Assembly: GCA_023416745.1 (NCBI GenBank)
Contig: JAEZHF010000012.1
Coordinates: 8,566 to 72,565 of the forward strand
DNA length: 64,000 nucleotides
Source: Bacillota bacterium
GTDB taxonomy: Bacteria; Bacillota; Clostridia; Christensenellales; SZUA-584
Reading direction: 5' to 3'
Below, piece by piece: positions 1 through 8,019 of this stretch; positions within the stretch are counted from its first letter, which is position 1; the number at the start of each line of letters is the position of its first letter. Below the pieces are notes generated by a model that worked only from the letters and a program-made list of their open reading frames with translations, was not told the DNA's origin and searched no databases. The translations under genes and the position numbers were made by a program.

Positions 1-1223
1 GGCAGCACGCCGTATGCGATGACCGCGTCGAACAGCTCCTCCTTGCGCATGGGAGCCATCAAAAACCCAAGGCTTGCGTGACCCTTCGCCAGCTCATGAA
101 ACTCGTCATCGCCGTGTATGTAGTCGATACGGGCGCGTGTGAGTTCTTTGAGCAGCGCGTCCAGCGCTTGCGTCAGCGTCTGGGTCACCATGTCGTGTTT
201 AGGCTTTTTCACCTCAATGATGCCTTTGGACATCTTGGACTCGAAATGGATCGTCTGCACGCCCTCTTTATGCTGTACCCGTGTGCCGCGGGTATATATC
301 ATGGAGGCTTCCTGGCCCTGATTGTTGAGTATCGACACCAGCATCCGCAGCGCCACCGGCACATCCACGTTGAACAAGACGCGGTGTATCGGGTGCATCG
401 TGATGCCATGGTCATACAGGTTCACGACCTCCACCAACGCATAGCGCAGCGGATCGTCCTGCATCTCCTCCTCGGTCATCCCCGCTTTGCGTCGCTCCCA
501 TACTCCTTTAGCCGCTGCCAGCGAATGGTTCCCGTCTCCCACAGCAAAAAGCATGCCGTCCCGCGCCGTGCGCTTTAAGTTCTTCAGCGACGACACGATG
601 CCATCCAGCGCCTCAGGGCCTTCCACAAACCAGCCCTTCAGCTGACCGCCGCCCATCAGCAGCGGCGTATCGTACATCTGAGGCAGCTTTGCTTTTATGT
701 TGTATATTGGGCCGATCACCGTATCCTTCGGGTCGTCTATGAGCAGCATCACATGCGGGCACTCAATCACCGAGCCTTCCCGCAGCTTCATGCGTATGGG
801 CAGCCGTTCCACCACCGTCTGTTCCGTCGCGCGGATCAGCGGCTTGGTACGAAAATCTATTTCATACTGCTCCAGGTCCACTGCCAGCACTAAGCCGATG
901 CGTGTGCCGTGCGGCGTCTCACGCTCCACCAGCATCACACCCTGGGGCAGCCGCACCAGCACGCCATCCTCGATGTAATCGGTCATCGTCTGTTTGGCAT
1001 GGCGGATCCTCTCATCCACGTCCGGGTCATTAAGATGCGCCTCGGGAATGATGATGTGCAGCGTGGACGGCGCGCCGCCCACGGCTTTGGACGTTCTTGC
1101 CCAATAATCCTCGTTTGAGGTGTATTGGTCGCACGCAATAACAGACCATTTCTGTTTGTTTATCTTTCTATCGGGAATCAGTATCTCCGGGAAATGAATC
1201 CCCACCAGATGTTCTGTGTTCAT
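1..1223 (-). CDS. DUF1015 family protein (C-terminus cut by window edge)
   Basis: The reading frame is open from ATG 1223 to the left edge, so about 407 residues are visible and the end is missing. AGGAGG lies 5 bases upstream of the ATG. The N-terminus (GIHFPEILIPD, then WSVIACDQYTS near residue 30) and the GDGNHSLAAAKG motif near residue 230 are hallmarks of the DUF1015 family, whose members are about 400-430 residues long. No biochemical function is established for the family that I know of. Domain architecture suggests a soluble cytoplasmic protein, since I see no signal peptide or membrane span. It is separated from the next gene by a terminator, so it probably has its own promoter near 1250-1330. 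Confidence 0.85.
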   Translation of the reverse strand, partial: MNTEHLVGIHFPEILIPDRKINKQKWSVIACDQYTSNEDYWARTSKAVGGAPSTLHIIIPEAHLNDPDVDERIRHAKQTMTDYIEDGVLVRLPQGVMLVERETPHGTRIGLVLAVDLEQYEIDFRTKPLIRATEQTVVERLPIRMKLREGSVIECPHVMLLIDDPKDTVIGPIYNIKAKLPQMYDTPLLMGGGQLKGWFVEGPEALDGIVSSLKNLKRTARDGMLFAVGDGNHSLAAAKGVWERRKAGMTEEEMQDDPLRYALVEVVNLYDHGITMHPIHRVLFNVDVPVALRMLVSILNNQGQEASMIYTRGTRVQHKEGVQTIHFESKMSKGIIEVKKPKHDMVTQTLTQALDALLKELTRARIDYIHGDDEFHELAKGHASLGFLMAPMRKEELFDAVIAYGVL

Positions 1224-1340
1224 TCAAACCTCCTGTCTGCCGGAAATGGCATATCGGTAATATATCATACTTGATTTGCGTATTCAAGAATCTTGTCATG
1301 CGCCCGCAAGGGATAGAAGCGGAACAACCTAACGATGAGC

Positions 1341-1374
1341 AAGAAAAGAGGGCCTCCGGCAAAAGAAGGCCCTC
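1341..1374 (-). terminator. Rho-independent terminator after the foldase gene
   Basis: Inverted repeat GAGGGCCT (1348-1355) / AGGCCCTC (1367-1374). On the minus strand the hairpin is followed by a T-rich run (TTTTCTT, 1341-1347). It ends transcription of the gene that stops at 1390. Confidence 0.8.
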
Positions 1375-1389
1375 AACGCAATTTCAATA

Positions 1390-2616
1390 TCAATAATTTT
1401 CCTTGAAGTATTCCACCTCGCACTCCGCTTTCCATTCTTCAAAGATGGAGCTCCATTTCTCTTCCTGCAAAGTGCTCTTCAGGCTCTCTTTTATCTCGTC
1501 CTTCAGCGTCTCATAATCCACCGCGCCGGGCGTTACGTCACTCGTATACTGAAGGATATGATAACCGTAATCGGTTGCCACCAAGCCGGAAACATCACCG
1601 ATTTTCGCCAGTGCCATCGCACCCGCGGTAAACGGCTCCATATATGATGTGCTGCCTTCGGATACGGCATAACCCGCCTCCGGCATGCCGCTGTCCTCGT
1701 TGAAATCCTTTATGGCCTGCTCGAACGTGACGCCGCCCGACTGTATCTTCGCCAGCACTTCGTCCGCTTTGGTTTTAACATCCGCCAGCGCCTTTTCCAG
1801 CAGAAGCTCCGCCTGATCGTCATATCCGCTTTCGCGCAGCAGGCTGATGGCTTCATTTGCCTTGTCGTCCACCTTAATCAACACCTGCTTTACATTGCGC
1901 ACACCTTCGGGCACATAATAGATGGTGGATCCATACATCACGGACGACTCGTAGGCAGAGGGATTTTCGTCCATCGTCTCCTTGTCGGTTGCCACGTTTT
2001 TATCATATTCAGCGCGGATCTCTTCCTCGGTGGGCTCCACGTTTACCAGCTCGGCCTTGGCCGCTTCCTCAGCAATACCCAGCTTATACGTCTTGACCAC
2101 ATCGTCCCATGTCATGCCCGCGCCGGTCAGCAATTGCTGCTTATACGACTCCAGCTCCGCGGCATATTCCTCATCGGTGTATCCCTCGCCCAGATTTTCC
2201 TCAATCTCCGCCTTGTAGCTTTCCTCCAGATACAGGTTGATATCTGTTTGCGCATCCTTCTCGGCCTGGGCCAGCTGCGCGTCCGTCAGGTTCAGATAAC
2301 CTTTATCCGTGAGCATCTTGTTCAGCACTTTTTCGCTGACCATGGACTCAATAACAGAGTCTTTGAAATAGGCCGCATATGTCTCGTCATCAGGTGAAAT
2401 ACCCATTTGGGCACACATGCTGCTGAACTGGACATAGTAATCGTCGTAATAAATGGGTTCCCCCGCTACTTTCGCCACGATCACATCCGCTGTTTCCGAT
2501 GCATCCGCCGTTGCCGCCGGCTTGGCATCTTCCGTGGATTCCGCCAGACCGCACCCGCCAAATACCAAAGCGCCCGCCAAAATCAGGCACATTATTATCG
2601 TCAGTTTTGTCTTCAA
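1390..2616 (-). CDS. PrsA/SurA-like peptidyl-prolyl isomerase lipoprotein
   Basis: Predicted extracytoplasmic foldase lipoprotein of 408 residues. I chose TTG 2616 because GGGAGG sits 8 bases upstream and because the frame then opens with a lipoprotein signal: basic start (LKTK), hydrophobic core, and lipobox LVFGGC with Cys22. Starting further upstream would bury the signal peptide. A SurA-N-like helical region spans about 50-210. A parvulin-type rotamase (PPIC) domain spans about 265-370, with the usual VKQVLIK start and the DYGYHILQYT end. It would help secreted proteins fold on the outer face of the membrane, which fits the signal peptidase gene 1.2 kb away on the other strand. The middle is rich in Glu, Lys and Ala, as in PrsA-type chaperones. 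Confidence 0.85.
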   Translation of the reverse strand: MKTKLTIIMCLILAGALVFGGCGLAESTEDAKPAATADASETADVIVAKVAGEPIYYDDYYVQFSSMCAQMGISPDDETYAAYFKDSVIESMVSEKVLNKMLTDKGYLNLTDAQLAQAEKDAQTDINLYLEESYKAEIEENLGEGYTDEEYAAELESYKQQLLTGAGMTWDDVVKTYKLGIAEEAAKAELVNVEPTEEEIRAEYDKNVATDKETMDENPSAYESSVMYGSTIYYVPEGVRNVKQVLIKVDDKANEAISLLRESGYDDQAELLLEKALADVKTKADEVLAKIQSGGVTFEQAIKDFNEDSGMPEAGYAVSEGSTSYMEPFTAGAMALAKIGDVSGLVATDYGYHILQYTSDVTPGAVDYETLKDEIKESLKSTLQEEKWSSIFEEWKAECEVEYFKENY

Positions 2617-2752
2617 AATATATCCTCCCGTCGTTGGTACGTTTATTTTCACATATCCGAGTGACATAAACAATACATCGTTATGAACAAATTGTAAATA
2701 TCGCCCGGCGTAAGCCTTTTCTAAAATATTCATCCTTTTTGTGGAGGAAGGC

Positions 2753-2780
2753 TTTGGGGTTCTGCCAAATGTGCTATAAT
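2753..2780 (+). promoter_or_regulatory. Probable promoter of the MscS-DUF951-lepB operon
   Basis: TATAAT at 2775-2780 with a poor -35 (TTTGGG, 2753-2758, 16-base spacer), 22 bases before the MscS start. The -10 box is convincing and the -35 box is weak. Confidence 0.5.
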
Positions 2781-2802
2781 AAAAAACCAGAAGGAGGCGC
2801 TC

Positions 2803-3672
2803 ATGAAAAGTTTCTTCGAGTCCGCCTGGGACAGTATCGTGAAATTCACCAACGAATTGGGCAGCCACGCGGCGGATATTCTGATCGGCATCGTCAAAAT
2901 CATTGCCGTCGTCATACTGGCGCGTATCGTTGTTTATGTACTCCGACGCATATTCAAGCGCATTCTCCATGCGCGCGCACTCCGCCGTCCGGAATCCGCG
3001 TTCGGCAAAAAGGCTGAAACGATACAAACGGTATCTGATTCCACCATCAAATATGTCGTCTATTTCCTTGCCTTTATGGCTATTCTGGGCATCCTGGGCC
3101 TCGGAGCCGCGGTCGCATCGCTGCTGACCGCCGCGGGCATCGGCGGCATCGTGATCGCTTTCGGTGCGCAGAGCCTCGTTAAAGACGTGTTTTCCGGTTT
3201 GTTCCTGCTGTTTGAGAACGAGTACGCCGTGGGCGACTACATCGAGGCTGACAGTGAGAAGGGAACGGTAGAAGCCATCACGCTGCGCACCACCCGCATC
3301 AGGCGGTTTTCCGGTGAAACGGCGACGATACCCAACGGCAGCATCGCCAAGGTGATCAACTACTCCAAGGGCGACCTCTTAGCCGTGATTGACATCGGCG
3401 TTGCGTACGATGCCGACATTGAAAGGGCCAGCCAAATCATGCAATCTATGGGATTGGAATATATGGCGTCGCATGATAATATACTTGAAGAACCTCACGT
3501 GCTCGGTATAATAGAGTTGGAAGAATCCAGCATCGTGCTGCGTATGATCATGCGGGTCAAGCCACTCACTCAATGGGAGACGGAGCGCGCGCTGCGCCGG
3601 ATGATCATAGAAGAGTTTTCAAGAAGCCATATAGAGAGACCGTTCCCGCACCGCGTGATCATCAACCGCTAA
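2803..3672 (+). CDS. Small-conductance mechanosensitive channel (MscS family)
   Basis: 289-residue membrane channel that would release solutes on osmotic downshock. The start has a strong AGGAGG 7 bases upstream. Hydrophobic segments lie at about 22-47, 72-95 and 98-135. The last is the Gly/Ala-rich pore helix (AAGIGGIVIAFGAQSLVKD) followed by the conserved FSGLFLLFENEYAVGDYI. The beta domain carries the usual TTRIRRFSGETATIPNGSI pattern. Length is typical of the E. coli MscS type. It is the first gene of a three-gene plus-strand run: DUF951 begins 11 bases after its stop. Confidence 0.93.
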   Translation: MKSFFESAWDSIVKFTNELGSHAADILIGIVKIIAVVILARIVVYVLRRIFKRILHARALRRPESAFGKKAETIQTVSDSTIKYVVYFLAFMAILGILGLGAAVASLLTAAGIGGIVIAFGAQSLVKDVFSGLFLLFENEYAVGDYIEADSEKGTVEAITLRTTRIRRFSGETATIPNGSIAKVINYSKGDLLAVIDIGVAYDADIERASQIMQSMGLEYMASHDNILEEPHVLGIIELEESSIVLRMIMRVKPLTQWETERALRRMIIEEFSRSHIERPFPHRVIINR

Positions 3673-3683
3673 CGGAGGCCCGC

Positions 3684-3869
3684 TTGGAATACCATTTGAA
3701 TGACACCGTTCAGCTGAAAAAGCCGCACCCTTGCGGCGTAAACAAATGGCGCGTCATCCGCGTGGGTATGGATGTGAAGGTCAAGTGCCTCGGCTGCGGC
3801 CATATTGTGATGCTGCCCCATGAGGTTTTCATAAAACGACTGAAAAGGATACTGCCTGATGAACAATGA
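3684..3869 (+). CDS. DUF951 family protein
   Basis: 61-residue protein starting at TTG 3684, with CGGAGG (3673-3678) as ribosome site. It opens with LEYHLNDTVQLKKPHPCG, has KWRVIRVGMDVKVKC and a CLGCGH motif, and ends IKRLKRILPDEQ. This is the standard DUF951 pattern, with three cysteines (PCG, CLGC) that could bind a metal. Function is unknown; homologues are small, soluble and common in Firmicutes. It overlaps the start of the signal peptidase gene by 11 bases, so the two are translationally coupled. Confidence 0.88.
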   Translation: MEYHLNDTVQLKKPHPCGVNKWRVIRVGMDVKVKCLGCGHIVMLPHEVFIKRLKRILPDEQ

Positions 3870-4443
3870 TACACACGAGATTGAAGAAGAATACGAAAGC
3901 GCTTCACGCATGCAACGCAAGGCCAGCGCTGCCGTCACCCGCAAGCGCGAGGCGGTCGGCTGGGTTATATCGCTGGTCGCAGCGGTCGTCATCGCCCTGG
4001 CGCTCAGGTTTTTTGTGTTTGAGTTCATCCGCGTGGACGGCGAATCAATGGAACCCACGCTGAAGACCGATGAATACGTATTTATGGAGAAGGTCACTTA
4101 TTGGTTCGAAGAACCCGAATTCGGCGACATCGTCATCTGTTACTACCCGCACCGCACCGAAACGTTCGTCAAGCGCGTGATCGGCACCCCGGGCGACACC
4201 ATTGATATCCATGACGGTACTCTCTATATCAACAACGAGCCGGACTCCACCTACTTTTCGGGTTATCTGGAACACGATCTTGATCCCGTGGTGGTGCCGG
4301 AGGATTCCGTGTTCGTAATGGGCGATAACCGCAACGCCTCAATGGACTCCACCAACTCCAGCATCGGCCCGCTGCCCTACGACATGATACTCGGCAAGGC
4401 GTTGTTCGTCATCTGGCCGTTCGACAAGATACAGGGGCTGTGA
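3859..4443 (+). CDS. lepB: Signal peptidase I
   Basis: 194-residue membrane protease that removes Sec signal peptides. A cytoplasmic charged N-terminus (about 1-32) precedes one membrane segment (about 34-55). Then come the catalytic serine in GESMEPT (Ser63), the lysine in VKRVIG (Lys105) and the MGDNRNASMDS box near the C-terminus. The length and single span match the Gram-positive SipS type. It is the last gene of the MscS-DUF951-lepB run and is followed by a clear terminator. Confidence 0.95.
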   Translation: MNNDTHEIEEEYESASRMQRKASAAVTRKREAVGWVISLVAAVVIALALRFFVFEFIRVDGESMEPTLKTDEYVFMEKVTYWFEEPEFGDIVICYYPHRTETFVKRVIGTPGDTIDIHDGTLYINNEPDSTYFSGYLEHDLDPVVVPEDSVFVMGDNRNASMDSTNSSIGPLPYDMILGKALFVIWPFDKIQGL

Positions 4444-4459
4444 CCCCTGAGAACAGCGG

Positions 4460-4485
4460 CGCGGCCTGCCCGGGCCGCGTTTTTC
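4460..4485 (+). terminator. Terminator after lepB
   Basis: Stem CGCGGCC (4460-4466) / GGCCGCG (4473-4479), loop of six, followed by five T on the plus strand. Confidence 0.85.
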
Positions 4486-4513
4486 GTTGCCTGCTTAGAT
4501 AACCGGCCTGATA

Positions 4514-4873
4514 TCAACATTTCTGCTTGAATTCTATCGACAGTCCGTCCGGGTCGTATACGTAGAAATACCTGTTCAGCGGATCCGGGTTGCGTATGTC
4601 GGACGGATTCAGCCCCGCCTCTTTCGCCTTTTGGTGCAGCGCGTCCACATCTTCCGACTGGAAGCATACCGTCAGCCCCTTCGCTTCCACGGCCGTACCG
4701 CCCGCCATATGGATCAGCTCGATTTGGGTCGCGCCTTCCCTGTCCTCAAAGAAGGCAACCTCCCACTCGTCCGACTTCATGCTTTTGATCATCTTCAGTC
4801 CCACGAAGTCCTGATAGAACGCTTTGGATTTCTCCATATCCCTCACTCTAAGCATCAGTTGATAAAAATGCAT
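4514..4873 (-). CDS. VOC (glyoxalase/bleomycin-resistance) superfamily protein
   Basis: 119-residue single-domain protein of the vicinal-oxygen-chelate fold. It shows the two beta-alpha-beta-beta-beta halves: MLRVRDMEKSKAFYQDFVGL at the start, and FYVYDPDGLSIEF at the end with the family's metal-ligand Glu. The pattern resembles lactoylglutathione lyase-like proteins (His at residue 2 in MHFYQLMLRV and Glu in SIEF are candidate ligands). The substrate cannot be read from the sequence. It is monocistronic between convergent lepB and the flavodiiron operon. GGGAG lies upstream of the ATG. Confidence 0.8.
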   Translation of the reverse strand: MHFYQLMLRVRDMEKSKAFYQDFVGLKMIKSMKSDEWEVAFFEDREGATQIELIHMAGGTAVEAKGLTVCFQSEDVDALHQKAKEAGLNPSDIRNPDPLNRYFYVYDPDGLSIEFKQKC

Positions 4874-4983
4874 CGGTTTTCTCCCTACAAAATTGTTATG
4901 TCCCTATTTTATCACATTTGCGCCCAACATTAATTGTCATTTGCTGTGCTCTTGGGTGGACTCATTAGCTCTCTTCCCGCTAA

Positions 4984-5013
4984 CAAAAAGAAGCCCGAAT
5001 ATGAGCTTCTTCA
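4984..5013 (-). terminator. Terminator of the flavodiiron operon
   Basis: Inverted repeat AAGAAGC / GCTTCTT (about 4988-4994 and 5004-5012). On the minus strand it is followed by TTTTTGTTA. Confidence 0.8.
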
Positions 5014-5033
5014 ATTAACTTGTAATTTTTAGG

Positions 5034-6230
5034 TTACTGTTCCAGCGCACTGATGAGCGTATGCCCCAGCTTCTCCGCCTCGGCCAGCTCCTTGTCGTCC
5101 GGTTTCAGCTTGGCGCTGCACGTGCCCAGCACGTCCGCGCCCACCGCGCGCAGCCGCTCGCTCAAATATTTGATGGATTCGCCGCTCCAGCCGAAAGACC
5201 CGAAAACCACCGCCGGCTTGCCCTTCACGATGTAAGTGGACAGCGACGTCAGCACATCCCACACCGGCTTTAGCGCATCGCGGTTCAGTGTGGGCGAACC
5301 GATGGCTATTGCGTCCGCTTTGTGTATCTTCTCCGCGCACTCAGCCGCGTCTGTCTGCGATACATCCTGAAGCTCCACGTCGTATCCGGCTTTCTCCGCC
5401 GCAGCCGCGATGGTCTCTGCCAGCTCCCGCGTATAGCCGTAGCAGGATACATAACCCACGTAGACCTTTTTTGGCTGGTTGACTGCTAGTATGTCCTTCG
5501 CCCACTCCTCGTACCGATCCACCGCTTCCTGCGGATTCTTACGCAGCACCGGTCCGTGCGACGGCCCGATCACGTCGATATGCAGGCCGCGCACCTTTTT
5601 CACGGCGTCCAGCACATAGCTCTTGAACGGCCCCATGATCACGTCGAAGTAATACTTCTGAGACTTTTTCATGTCGTCTGAGAGCGGGGTCAAGTCGTCG
5701 AACACGTTCTGCGCCGAAAAATGGAAACCAAACACGTCGCCGGATAACAACACGGCGTCCTCATTCACATAGGTAAACATTGAGTCGGGCCAGTGCAGAT
5801 ACGGCGCAGAGATGAAGCGCAGCGTTTTGCCGCCCAGCTCAACCGTTTCACCGTCTTCCACCACGCGGCACTCGAACCTGTCGCCCACGATGTTTTTCAG
5901 AAAAACGCTCGCCGGCTTGGAGCACAGCACCACGGCTTTCGGCGCCTTTTCCAGCAGCTTCTTCAGGCCGCCCGAGTGGTCCGGCTCCGTGTGGTTGCAG
6001 ACGATGTAGTCGATGGACGATATATCGCAGACGGCGGATATCCGCTCAAACTGTTCGTCGGTAAACCCGTCCTTCACCGCGTCCACCACCGCCGTCTTCT
6101 CTGAACCCTTGATCAGATAACTGTTGTACGATGTCCCCCATTCGGTGTGCATGATCACGTCGAATACCCGAAGACCCGGATTCTGCGCGCCCACCCACCA
6201 GATGCCGCCGGCAATTTTTACAGGCTCCAT
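5034..6230 (-). CDS. fprA: Flavodiiron protein (FprA-type, A-type flavoprotein)
   Basis: 398 residues: an N-terminal metallo-beta-lactamase-like diiron domain (about 1-250) and a C-terminal flavodoxin domain (about 255-398). Diiron ligands are all present: His80, Glu82, Asp84 (HTEPDHSG), His146, Asp165 and His225. The flavodoxin part opens KVYVGYVSCYGYTREL and has the GSPTLNRD loop for FMN. The enzyme reduces O2 (and in some members NO) to harmless products with electrons from rubredoxin, which is encoded 15 bases upstream. It acts in the cytoplasm of anaerobes as oxygen defence. Confidence 0.95.
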   Translation of the reverse strand: MEPVKIAGGIWWVGAQNPGLRVFDVIMHTEWGTSYNSYLIKGSEKTAVVDAVKDGFTDEQFERISAVCDISSIDYIVCNHTEPDHSGGLKKLLEKAPKAVVLCSKPASVFLKNIVGDRFECRVVEDGETVELGGKTLRFISAPYLHWPDSMFTYVNEDAVLLSGDVFGFHFSAQNVFDDLTPLSDDMKKSQKYYFDVIMGPFKSYVLDAVKKVRGLHIDVIGPSHGPVLRKNPQEAVDRYEEWAKDILAVNQPKKVYVGYVSCYGYTRELAETIAAAAEKAGYDVELQDVSQTDAAECAEKIHKADAIAIGSPTLNRDALKPVWDVLTSLSTYIVKGKPAVVFGSFGWSGESIKYLSERLRAVGADVLGTCSAKLKPDDKELAEAEKLGHTLISALEQ

Positions 6231-6245
6231 GCAATACTCCCGGCT

Positions 6246-6404
6246 TTATACTTCTTCAAACATATCCTTGGAAGCGCCGCACATCGGGCAAACCCAATCC
6301 TCGGGAACAGATTCCCATGCCGTGCCGGGTGCCACACCGTTATCCGGGTCACCCTCAGCCGGGTCATACACATAACCGCAAACCGTGCATTCATACTTCT
6401 TCAT
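6246..6404 (-). CDS. Rubredoxin
   Basis: 52-residue electron carrier. Two CxxC knuckles (Cys6/Cys9 and Cys39/Cys42) hold one iron, and the conserved YVYDPAEGDP and PEDWVCPMCG stretches are present. It lies directly before the flavodiiron gene, its likely electron acceptor, with 15 bases between. The preceding DUF1858 gene ends 19 bases upstream. The ribosome site is GAGGAG. Confidence 0.96.
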   Translation of the reverse strand: MKKYECTVCGYVYDPAEGDPDNGVAPGTAWESVPEDWVCPMCGASKDMFEEV

Positions 6405-6423
6405 ATGCTTATCTCCTCACTTT

Positions 6424-6627
6424 TTATTTATTTTCAAAATAGGCGTTGAGCTTGTCCACCAGTTCATCAACATCAAATCCGTGCACTCCCGCCGCTTCCT
6501 CGATGCTTTCACCCGCAGATGCCGGGCAGCCCACGCAGTGCATGCCGGCTTCCATCAGCACCACAGCACAGCCGCGGTCCATCATCAGCAGCTCGCCGAT
6601 TGTCATGTCTTTATTCACCGTTGCCAT
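6424..6627 (-). CDS. DUF1858 domain protein with CxxC motif
   Basis: 67 residues beginning with VNKDMTIGELLMMDRGCAVVL and containing the CVGCP motif (CxxC) near residue 31. This is the DUF1858 (hybrid-cluster-protein-associated disulfide) pattern, also found near ScdA/RIC and Hcp proteins. The two cysteines could form a redox disulfide or bind a metal. Its place directly before rubredoxin and the flavodiiron protein supports a role in oxygen or NO stress, but no reaction is established. The ribosome site is AAGGGG. Confidence 0.85.
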   Translation of the reverse strand: MATVNKDMTIGELLMMDRGCAVVLMEAGMHCVGCPASAGESIEEAAGVHGFDVDELVDKLNAYFENK

Positions 6628-6668
6628 ATCCTTACCCCTTTTTGTAATGTTTTATCATAATGCGGTTT

Positions 6669-7061
6669 TTAAGTGGTTTTTATCAGCTTGTTTCCGCACT
6701 TGGAACACTTGATAGCGACCTTTCCCTTGCCCCGCGGCACCCTAAGCTTCTGACCGCACTGGGGGCATTTGAATATTCTGTACTGCTTGTTCTGCTGCCG
6801 CCGCGCATTAATCCTATAATACCACGTTTTGATATTATTAACCAGCTTCATCAGCGCGAAATTTTCCCGCCGCCGCTTCTCAATATTCTTTGAAAACATA
6901 CGCCAAACCGCCACGCCAGTCACTGCCAGCGTAATCAGCATGGATATCCACGATGCCAACCCTGCGACCGACAGCACGAAGCTGAGCACCATCGCCAATA
7001 TCAAAAGCGCCAATGACAGGTGATCGGGACCGTTGCGCCCGATAAACATCCGTCCAAACAT
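6669..7061 (-). CDS. Small membrane protein with C-terminal zinc ribbon
   Basis: 130 residues from ATG 7061 (AAGGGG 8 bases upstream; GTG 7070 and ATG 7067 are alternatives too close to that site). Two hydrophobic segments (about 18-35 and 38-55) are followed by a basic helix (KNIEKRRREN). The C-terminal zinc ribbon has CPQCG and CSKCG knuckles about 20 residues apart. I do not recognise a named family beyond this layout. It lies 41 bases before DUF1858 in the same operon. The ribbon faces the cytoplasm if the positive-inside rule holds. Confidence 0.75.
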   Translation of the reverse strand: MFGRMFIGRNGPDHLSLALLILAMVLSFVLSVAGLASWISMLITLAVTGVAVWRMFSKNIEKRRRENFALMKLVNNIKTWYYRINARRQQNKQYRIFKCPQCGQKLRVPRGKGKVAIKCSKCGNKLIKTT

Positions 7062-7100
7062 AGTCATCACCCCTTAATAGTCACGGTATTCCCGCCGGTC

Positions 7101-7790
7101 TTATGCGCCGAATGTCACGATCAGTTCCGGTGTCCTCACTCGTTTGTAAAAATCAATGAAGTCCGGCACGCTGCCCAAGTCCTCCGGCAGCATGATGCCT
7201 GAGCGGCCGATATCTCCCGCCATATGCACATCACCGCCTGCAATCACCATAACATCGTTGTCCCGGGCAAACTGCAGCGCCAGCTTGTTCCGGCTGATGC
7301 CGCGCGGCTGCGCGTTAACAATCTCGATGCCGTCAAAATACGCCGGATTCTCGGGCGACAGGCCAAAGCGGTACGGATGCGCCTGAAACACGAGAAACCC
7401 GTTGTCACGCATCATCGCATAAAACTCGGGCGTAGACTGATTGTAAAACGGGCCCGCCTCAATGACGAATTGCTCATCGGGACCGAACACAAGGAACTCA
7501 AACGGTGAATCCTCCGGCTGAACCTCCAGCCCCAGAAACACCTTAACCCCCACTTCGTCCCCGCGTTTTTTCGCCGAGCGGTATCCCGCCAGATACATTT
7601 CCGCCTTCACCGCCCAAGGAAGGGCAGCTATTTGCCCCCTTTCAAAATACCGCGAATAAAAGTGGTCGGTGATAAACGTGCCCGCATAGCCGGCCTTCTT
7701 CATACCGTCCACGATTTCCACAGCGGTCAGCACACCGCACGGGCTTGTCTCCGCCGTGTGACAGTGCGTTTCAAACTGACAGAACCTCAT
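7101..7790 (-). CDS. PHP-domain metal-dependent phosphoesterase
   Basis: 229 residues from ATG 7790 (AGAGGT upstream; an in-frame ATG at 7814 has no ribosome site). PHP motifs are clear: FETHCHTAE at residues 5-13, FITDH near 44-48, QAHPY in the middle and GGDVH near the C-terminus. These His/Asp residues bind the usual two or three metals. Members hydrolyse phosphate esters, for example histidinol phosphate or nucleotide phosphates; the substrate here is not deducible. It is the first gene of the operon that ends with the flavodiiron protein. Confidence 0.82.
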   Translation of the reverse strand: MRFCQFETHCHTAETSPCGVLTAVEIVDGMKKAGYAGTFITDHFYSRYFERGQIAALPWAVKAEMYLAGYRSAKKRGDEVGVKVFLGLEVQPEDSPFEFLVFGPDEQFVIEAGPFYNQSTPEFYAMMRDNGFLVFQAHPYRFGLSPENPAYFDGIEIVNAQPRGISRNKLALQFARDNDVMVIAGGDVHMAGDIGRSGIMLPEDLGSVPDFIDFYKRVRTPELIVTFGA

Positions 7791-7928
7791 TTTTACCTCT
7801 TTACCATCATACACAAAAGATACGGCTAAAATATTAATAACGCGCGTGTTTCACACATTGTTTACAATAGATAAGATTAAAGCCCCGCTGCCGCCCTTGT
7901 CAAGATACTTTAAAGGCACCGGAGGAGC

Positions 7929-7960
7929 AAAAAGGCCGTATCCATGTGACACGGCCTCCC
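7929..7960 (-). terminator. Terminator of the ABC exporter operon
   Basis: Stem GGCCGT (7934-7939) / ACGGCC (7951-7956). On the minus strand it is followed by TTTTTGC. Confidence 0.8.
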
Positions 7961-8019
7961 TGTTTTTTATTATTCCGATTAACAGCGGCAAAGATATGGA
8001 GGCGGCACCCCTCATAATT

